Shown: positions 58,088-64,000 of the stretch, one piece after another
How the letters are laid out: every line of letters begins with the position of its first letter
Numbering within the stretch: the stretch's first letter is position 1
Assembly: GCA_037176705.1 (NCBI GenBank)
Contig: CM073891.1
Span: 49,850,571 to 49,914,570 of the forward strand
Direction of reading: 5' to 3'
DNA length: 64,000 nucleotides
DNA from: Molossus alvarezi
Lineage: Eukaryota; Chordata; Mammalia; Chiroptera; Molossidae
Notes under the pieces: generated by a model
What the model was told of the DNA's origin: nothing
The model's database searches: none
The model's input: only the letters and a program-made list of their open reading frames with translations
Program-made: the position numbers and the translations under genes

Positions 58088-58434
58088 CAGCTGACCCTTT
58101 AACAGCATGAGGGTTAGGGGCACTGAACCCTGCATTGTCTAAACCTGTGTATGACTTTTGACTTCCCAAAACTTAACTACTAACAGCTTACTGTTAACAG
58201 GAAGCCTTACTGATAACATAAACAGCTGATTAATAAATATTTTGAGTATTACATATATTATATATATATACTTATTCTTACAGTAGAGTGAGCTAGAGGG
58301 AAGAAAATGTTATTAAGAAATCATAAGGAAAAGAAAATACATTTACTGTATTATACATATTTATTGGGGGGGAGGGCAAATTGTGTACAAGTAGACTCCT
58401 GCAGTTTAAACCTGTGTTGGTTAAGGGTCAACTA
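58088..58434. mobile_element. Tigger-type MITE (347 bp)
   Basis: Terminal inverted repeats 'cagctgaccctttaacagca' (left) and 'tagttgacccttaaccaaca' (right, read inward) match the GTTGACCCTTGAACAACA-type ends of a nonautonomous Tigger group. TA precedes the left end. The centre ('tgttattaagaaatcataag' and nearby) has no coding capacity. Its ends differ from those of the two Tigger1/MER2-type relics, so it is a separate family. Confidence 0.85.
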
Positions 58435-58619
58435 TCATCCGAGTCTTTCATTTGCAGCATAGTAATCTGACCCTGTATTTGAAGATTAAAAAAATAGGGT
58501 TTATGGGATGGATATCTGGGAAACTGACTGGCTGAGAAGGCCAGGTGTCACTGATTATGCTGGCTCAAGATACAGATCATTTGTCTCAGAGCTTTTGATA
58601 TTGTTTTCTACATACACAA

Positions 58620-58621
<2 letters not shown>

Positions 58622-58662
<41 letters not shown>
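58622..58662 (+). repeat. (GT)n dinucleotide microsatellite
   Basis: About twenty uninterrupted GT units end at 'gcgagtgtgg'. The purity suggests length polymorphism and Z-DNA potential. Confidence 0.97.
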
Positions 58663-58670
<8 letters not shown>

Positions 58671-59454
58671 GTTTTTTTGCACTTAAGTCAACATTTGGTT
58701 TTGGCAAAGAATAAACAACTAAACTGTACAATATTTTCAAGATATTTACGAAGTGTAAAGCTCTGAATATCATTATATATACAGAATACGGTCCTTCAGT
58801 GTCATTTTCCCAAAGAGTAAAATGATATAATAGAACTTAATATCTAAAGCTTCTATAATTTCTCCTAATAATCTGGCTGCCCTAAAAGAGGACACAGTGA
58901 AGAAAATAATTTTTCTTTTTAATTTTATTTTGCATTTGTGTGTGGAGAAAAACTAAGTGTCTTTAATCTTGCATTCCCCACCCACGAGCACAGGAAGGTA
59001 AATTTAGTTTCCATAATTATGATACACTAACACCTAACTCATCAAATGATGCTTTGTGTGCTATTTGATGTTCATAGAATCTCATGAGTCTATTAGTCTT
59101 TAGAAGCTTTTATTCTTTGAACCAATAAGTCATATTTTGCTTAGAATAAAACTGGTTTTCAAAAAGATGATGCAATTTTGGAGTCAGAATTCACTAAATT
59201 TGAATTGAATTCATTGAATAAAGTTTTTTTGTTTTGTTTTTTTTAATCATTAACTTTGGCTATGTAAAGAAAATAGAATATGTTCCCATGAAGTTACAGA
59301 AAATTAAAAATCAGAGCTTGACTAGCAAGGCTGTCTAGATTTAATAATAGTATTGGGTTAATTAATTACATTCTAACATTTTAAGCAAGATAGAATAATA
59401 GATGAGACAAGCTTTAGTAATTGATAATAGATGAGGATGTGAAATATTTAATTA
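58663..59454. other. Unassigned AT-rich sequence
   Basis: Nothing recognised. Confidence 0.5.
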
Positions 59455-59700
59455 ATTAAACAAGCATTTATTGACATTTATGTTACAAAGACTCAATGAT
59501 TTGAGTGAGCATCCTGCCTTCAAAAGGCTTACAATTGTGTGGTAGAGGAATACATGTCAGCAAATGTTTATAACACATTATAATAAGTGGATTGGTAGAA
59601 CTACATGCAGTGTAACACAGGGATAAAGCTACTGCCTCTCTCTGGGGGAGTCAGGGCACACTGTACAAGATGAAGTGTAGTCTTATCATGTACTGAATAA
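59455..59700 (-). mobile_element. L2 LINE 3' end fragment
   Basis: 'aacaagcatttattgacatt' (the L2 terminus in reverse complement), 'ctgccttcaaaaggcttaca', 'atacatgtcagcaaatgttt' and 'ggggagtcagggcacactg' follow the reverse-complement L2 order. Confidence 0.6.
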
Positions 59701-62700
59701 TGAACAGTTTTCCCAGGAGATAAAGGAGCCAGATCCCTAGATGCCATGTAAATAAATTTGGAAAAAGTTTAATAATAAAGGAAGCCATTCAATGTATTAA
59801 TGTAGAATTAACATGGGCACATATGTTTTAGTCATTCAGAAAGCAAATTTTTTAGAATGTTCCTGCTATGCAAATGGGGCCAAGTTTAATACATTGAAAA
59901 TTTACTGGACTAAGTATAAGCCTGGTTTTCTTTGTGGACTTATCTTTTATTCTTTGAATTGTTTTAATGTGGAAACAATAATAAAATTACTTATTCTGAA
60001 ACAGATATTATTTATTTATCCAGAAGTCTTTTTTATTCAGCTTCCTCAAACAGTTTTAACTGCCCTTAATTTTGAATTAAAAGCCACTTTTGAATTCTAT
60101 ACCACAAACACTGACAAAGCAGAGTCCCAGGTACTTTCTAGAATTGCTTCTCAGTGCTATGTGCTTTCATATATTATCCTTCAGAATAAAAGATTACAGG
60201 GTTTATTTTGTTTGTTGTTTGTTTGTTTTACAGTAGGCTCACTGGATGGTTGAGGTGACTCCCAAAAGGGTCAAATGAAGAATGATAGATGGTAAATGAA
60301 AAGATAGTAAACTTTAGTGGTTTATCTTCCCTGGCAAACTAGCTGCAATAAAAAAGGAGTAATAGGATGAACTGCAGTAGACAGACATGGTAGGTGGGGT
60401 TTTGTGTCATTTGACCTAGTAATTAGTTTTTATTGCTAGTGTTATAAGTAACTCTCTGCTTTAGCTATTCTCTTTTGCATGTTTCTTTCTAGTTATCAGT
60501 TAAGCTTGAACATTAGTAACTTAAACTGATATTGTTACTAAAATTGTTATATAATATGCTCATAAGATCAGATACAATTTCCCTTGTTCTATTAGTAGAA
60601 CATTAGTTCTATTAGTATTATTTTTAAAAGATTATAAATTTAATTTCAAAATTAATTTGATACTTTTACAGCACTAGTTGTCTATTTATAGCTGAGTGTT
60701 TTTACTAAAAGAGATAAGTTGCTTTAAAGAAAAACATTAAAGGAAAGATTTTTGTAAACTGGATATTACATAATTATACATGAGCATAAAGTATTCCAGA
60801 TAGACAACATTTTCAAACAGAAAATGCCAATAAGTATCTTGAAATGTGCAGTAATAAGATTGACAGAATAAAAACAAATAGAACATCAAAAGACTGTAAT
60901 GTGTAATTATACCAAAATATTTGCCGTAATCAGTAGTGCTCAGATGACACTTTGAAAAATTAATTTTCTCTAATTATATTCTAGTCCAGCATTGGTATTT
61001 ACTCAAACAATGTGACATTAACTGCTACCTTACTAACTTCAATTGATTTTTTAAAAGCAAATTTTTAAAAATTGCAGAAAATTAAAGTTGATAGCTAGAC
61101 AGATGAACAATGGAAGACAGTCTTTGTGAACCAAGCAATCTACTCTGAAAAGGGATGGAAGAAAAAAATATGTGATGTTATATATTTTTAAGAACTTCCA
61201 AAGACTGCAGACTATGGAGTATGTTTTGTTCATGAAAATAAGGTTAAGTGCTATTGTTTCAGCAGTCCAGAAATACATATTGGTGATCTGTCTATTGAAG
61301 ACATAAAACGGGGAGGCCAAAATGAAGTGAATACAAGTGCTACACAAGAAGTTTATAGTGTGTTAGAAATGACTTTGTGTGTTTTTGTATGAGTGCAAGT
61401 GTGTGTGTGTGCATAAAACAAAATGAGAATAGTCAGAATAAAATGGCCTTGCAACATTATATATTACAGTCAACCAATTCAATTAATTTTTTCTGAAACT
61501 TTAAGGCATCAGACTAGTGTGTTACAATGGAATCCATAGAAGACCAAGCCTGTGATTATACAAGGTAGGGCATGGTCATTATGACTGTCATATAGTTAAA
61601 ATTCCATTGGTCCATGGAACTCTAATGAGTCAAATAACTTTTCCCTAGGCAGGCTGTTGGGGCTAACCTGAAGTGTGAGCAACTTCATTAGGTGTATCAT
61701 CAGATGGTCAGCAAACCATGGGAAAGTCATGCCTTCCAAACCAAAAACAGAATAGCGAGAACATTTCCGGCCTTGTCTGAGTAACGCCAGGGGACACATT
61801 CTCTGAATACTGCTTTTGTGTCAGAGGGAATAAGATGGTGCCACCAGAGAAACAGTCGAGAGCTTGAGAGATCTAAGATTGTTAGCATGACAATATACTT
61901 TGGGGTTGCAATAAAATATTTTGTTAAAGTTTCTTTTTCATTTCAGCTTACAACAGATTTCATTAAAGTTTCCTCCTTATTACAGTTTATTCTTTCTAAA
62001 TATATAATGAAGCAACATTCTGAAAATATCAATATGTCTCAACTGTGCAAAAGAAACTAGAGGAAAGGGGGTTCTCTCCAGGGACTGTGGTACCCGCGGG
62101 AACAGAGGAGGACACAGAGGTCACAACATTGCAAAAGTTTCAGTGAGAAGGTGAACACTCAGAAGGCAGAATGGGAACCCACTTGTTCAGCTCCCTCTCT
62201 TCATTGGTGATTTCCTTCTACTGGTTCCCATTAAAAAGATTTAAAAAGGAAAGAGTACAAAAAATGCTTATTTTTAATAAGATTGAGGGAGCAATCACCT
62301 TAGAGCCAGAAACTTAATTCACTCCAACAATCAATGACTTCTCTGTTGGAGCTAGCATAGCCCTAGAATAATGAACATTAACTACCTGTACCTGTCTTAG
62401 GCTGTTGTAATCTAAAGACTTAAAAGTAAGACAGTGGTAAATGGCTTTTCTTCTTCCTGTCTGTAAACCTTAGAACGTGTTAGAGACCAGAAAGGATGAA
62501 TACGCACATAACCGCTCCTTCTCCCTTCCTCCATTCATTCTAAACTCGAATGATTTCCAGTGAGGAGGAGAAGGGGAGGACAGAAAGCATGAAAACCTAG
62601 GACAGCTGAGAGGTCATGTGCCTTCCTGGATGAACATTACCTTTATGAATTTTATTTTCGTGCCTGCCTTCACACTTGATTACATTTCAAGTGAAACTAT

Positions 62701-63214
62701 TTTGTTATTTTAGATTACAGCCTGCAGTGCGGGTTTTATTTACAGTATTTCTACTGCACGTAGGCAAGGTAGCAGTCCTGATTATTTTGACAGAACAAAT
62801 ACGTGTGTTATGAAACTTCTGGATTATGTCTGATATTGAAACAGAGCCATGAAAATAGATATTTCTGATGAGACTTGTCAAACAGTGACTATCAAAGGCT
62901 AGCCACCCACAAAGAAGATTTGGATAAGGTTATAAAAAGCTTGCTTGTGGGATTACTAACTTTTAGAAAGTAGAAAAGAAATTAAATCCATACCTACAAG
63001 AAAAAAATAGAGACCAGTTGTCAGTGCACGTGAAGATTTGTGACAATGTTACCAGTACTCTAAGGATCATAAGATACAAAGTAAATGGAATTCTCATATT
63101 GGAATACTGAATCAAGAATATATTTACCTTTAAATGTCAAAATTTTTACAATAAGTATTTTTGGATTAAAAGCATTCAAATTAGTACGTCCGTGATATAT
63201 GAAACAGAATGAAT
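59701..63214. other. Unassigned AT-rich sequence
   Basis: Three and a half kilobases with no recognised repeat or gene. A 146-codon open frame (59813-60253, plus) is the longest outside transposons. It has no domain I recognise, is Phe/Leu/Ile-rich as AT-rich DNA would give, and has no promoter or splice context. 61500-62700 is slightly less AT-rich. Confidence 0.5.
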
Positions 63215-63300
63215 TGATTTATTTATATATTCAAATACTTATGAGCACCTACCATGTGCTAGGTAAGTGGTTAGAGAATTAAGCAAATCACAACTACATT
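63215..63300 (-). mobile_element. L2 LINE terminus fragment
   Basis: 'gatttatttatatattcaaa' followed by 'tgagcacctaccatgtgcta' is the reverse complement of the extreme L2 3' end. Sequence after about 63300 no longer follows it. Confidence 0.6.
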
Positions 63301-63436
63301 TGGAGCAGAGAAAAGAAAAAATAAAAAAAATTTATTTTATAAAAAGCAATGGGTCAAAGATGATGTTGAGGTTGTATTTTTCATACATAGTTATAATGCC
63401 CTGTTTTGGCTTTTCCTTCTTCTTCTTCTTCTTCTT

Positions 63437-63645
63437 TTTTAATATGTTTTTATTGGTTTTTTAGAGAGGATTAGGGAGAGAGAGAGAAACATCGACGTAA
63501 GAGAGAAATATCAATCTGCTGCCTCCTGCAAGCTCGCGACAAAGGGTTGAGCCCGCAACCTGGGCATGTGCCCTGACTGGGAATTGAACTGGTACCTCTC
63601 AGTCCATGGGACGATGCTCAGTCCACTGAGTCCTACCAGCTAGGC
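63437..63645 (-). mobile_element. VES-type SINE, class 2
   Basis: The minus strand begins with a diverged head 'gcctagctggtaggactcag', followed by a class-2 body ('gggcatgtgccctgactggg' region) and the CT-rich segment. A tail next to a (TTC)n run (63417-63436) appears on the plus strand. '(c)ttttccttcttctt' and 'attttttcttctt' flank it but are low-complexity, so the target duplication is unsure. Confidence 0.9.
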
Positions 63646-64000
63646 TGATTTTTTCTTCTTAAAATGTGACTTAGCTATTCCTTCTGTCATCAAAACATGA
63701 GGCATATTCTCCCACTTTTTGAATCTTGGCAGGCTTGTCACTACAACTGAGTAATACTATGTGACATCCAAGGCCAGGTTATTAAGGCAAGGTGATATGG
63801 CTTCCACCTGGTGTCCTTGGGACACTTGTCTTTGGAGTCCTGAGCCTTCATGTAAACAGAGTTAATGTCTTGAGTTCATCATGAAGTCTAAACCAACTAA
63901 CTCATGGGAAGAAACTACACAATGAGGCTCTGACTATAGAGAAAGAAACAGGAAGGGAGAAGGCCAGGCCACTGTGCTCACTGTAGCTACTATCTAACTG
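63646..64000. other. Unassigned sequence
   Basis: Nothing recognised up to the window edge. Confidence 0.5.

Noticed and set aside
58622..58773. Open frames over the GT repeat
   Set aside because: The Val-Cys and His-Thr runs are simple translations of the dinucleotide array.
59813..60253. 146-codon open frame, the longest outside transposons
   Set aside because: It has Phe/Leu/Ile-rich composition typical of chance frames in AT-rich DNA, no recognisable domain, no promoter or splice context, and no Kozak-like start.

Overview
This window is a gene-free stretch of mammalian nuclear DNA, and the repeat content points strongly to a bat. The sequence is AT-rich and CpG-poor. It contains no recognisable host exon, no CpG island and no credible tRNA or rRNA gene. 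The longest open frames belong to transposon remnants or look like chance frames in AT-rich DNA. The bat call rests on about fourteen copies of a tRNA-derived SINE of the VES type. Its 5' end reads GCCCTGGCC, followed by a GCTCAGYGGTTRGAGC-like A box and a GGTTCGATTCC-like B box, then a CT-rich body and an A-rich tail. It also rests on several L1 3' ends of one lineage that share a landmark around 'cacagaacttatatgcatg'. No HeliBat-type Helitron end was recognised, which argues weakly against Myotis and its close relatives. The window could be intronic or intergenic; nothing in it decides which.

Layout. 1-16 kb: an L1 stub (1135-1771) and a SINE, another L1 stub at 5.1 kb, a MIR at 5.7 kb, a CR1/L3-like relic near 7 kb, a SINE at 7.8 kb, a Tigger relic at 9.35-9.98 kb, a SINE with a (TG)n tail at 10.35 kb, L2 fragments between 11.7 and 14.2 kb, and an L1 stub at 15 kb. 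16-30 kb: ancient L1M and MIR pieces, two SINEs, a second Tigger relic in the opposite orientation (20.9-22.3 kb) with a decayed transposase tail, an MLT1-like LTR, a 129-bp mariner-type MITE, and a cluster of three SINEs at 28.8-29.6 kb, one inside another. 30-46 kb: one SINE, an old L1 3' end, then the largest object, a near-full-length dead L1 (about 35.58-41.62 kb) split in its 5' region by a younger SINE. After it come a head-only SINE, a decayed L1M ORF1 region, MIRs, and a SINE pair sharing one target-site sequence. 46-64 kb: mostly unassigned AT-rich sequence with one SINE, an ancient L1M end, a 60-bp tandem duplication, two young-looking L1 3' ends (one with a 148-codon open ORF2 tail), a possible LTR fragment, an L2 copy cut by a second mariner-type MITE, a Tigger-type MITE, microsatellites and a final SINE.

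How the parts relate. Nothing here is an operon or pathway. The window is a record of insertions that can be ordered by nesting: L2, MIR and CR1 first, then L1M, Tigger and MLT1, then the mariner-type MITEs and the bat L1 lineage, then two structural classes of VES SINE. In both places where the two SINE classes are nested, class 1 lies inside class 2 or inside its target-site duplication. I found no credible undescribed functional system. The findings concern insertion structure, relative dating and a few unexplained sequence patterns. All family names come from remembered consensus features and were not checked with a repeat-masking run.
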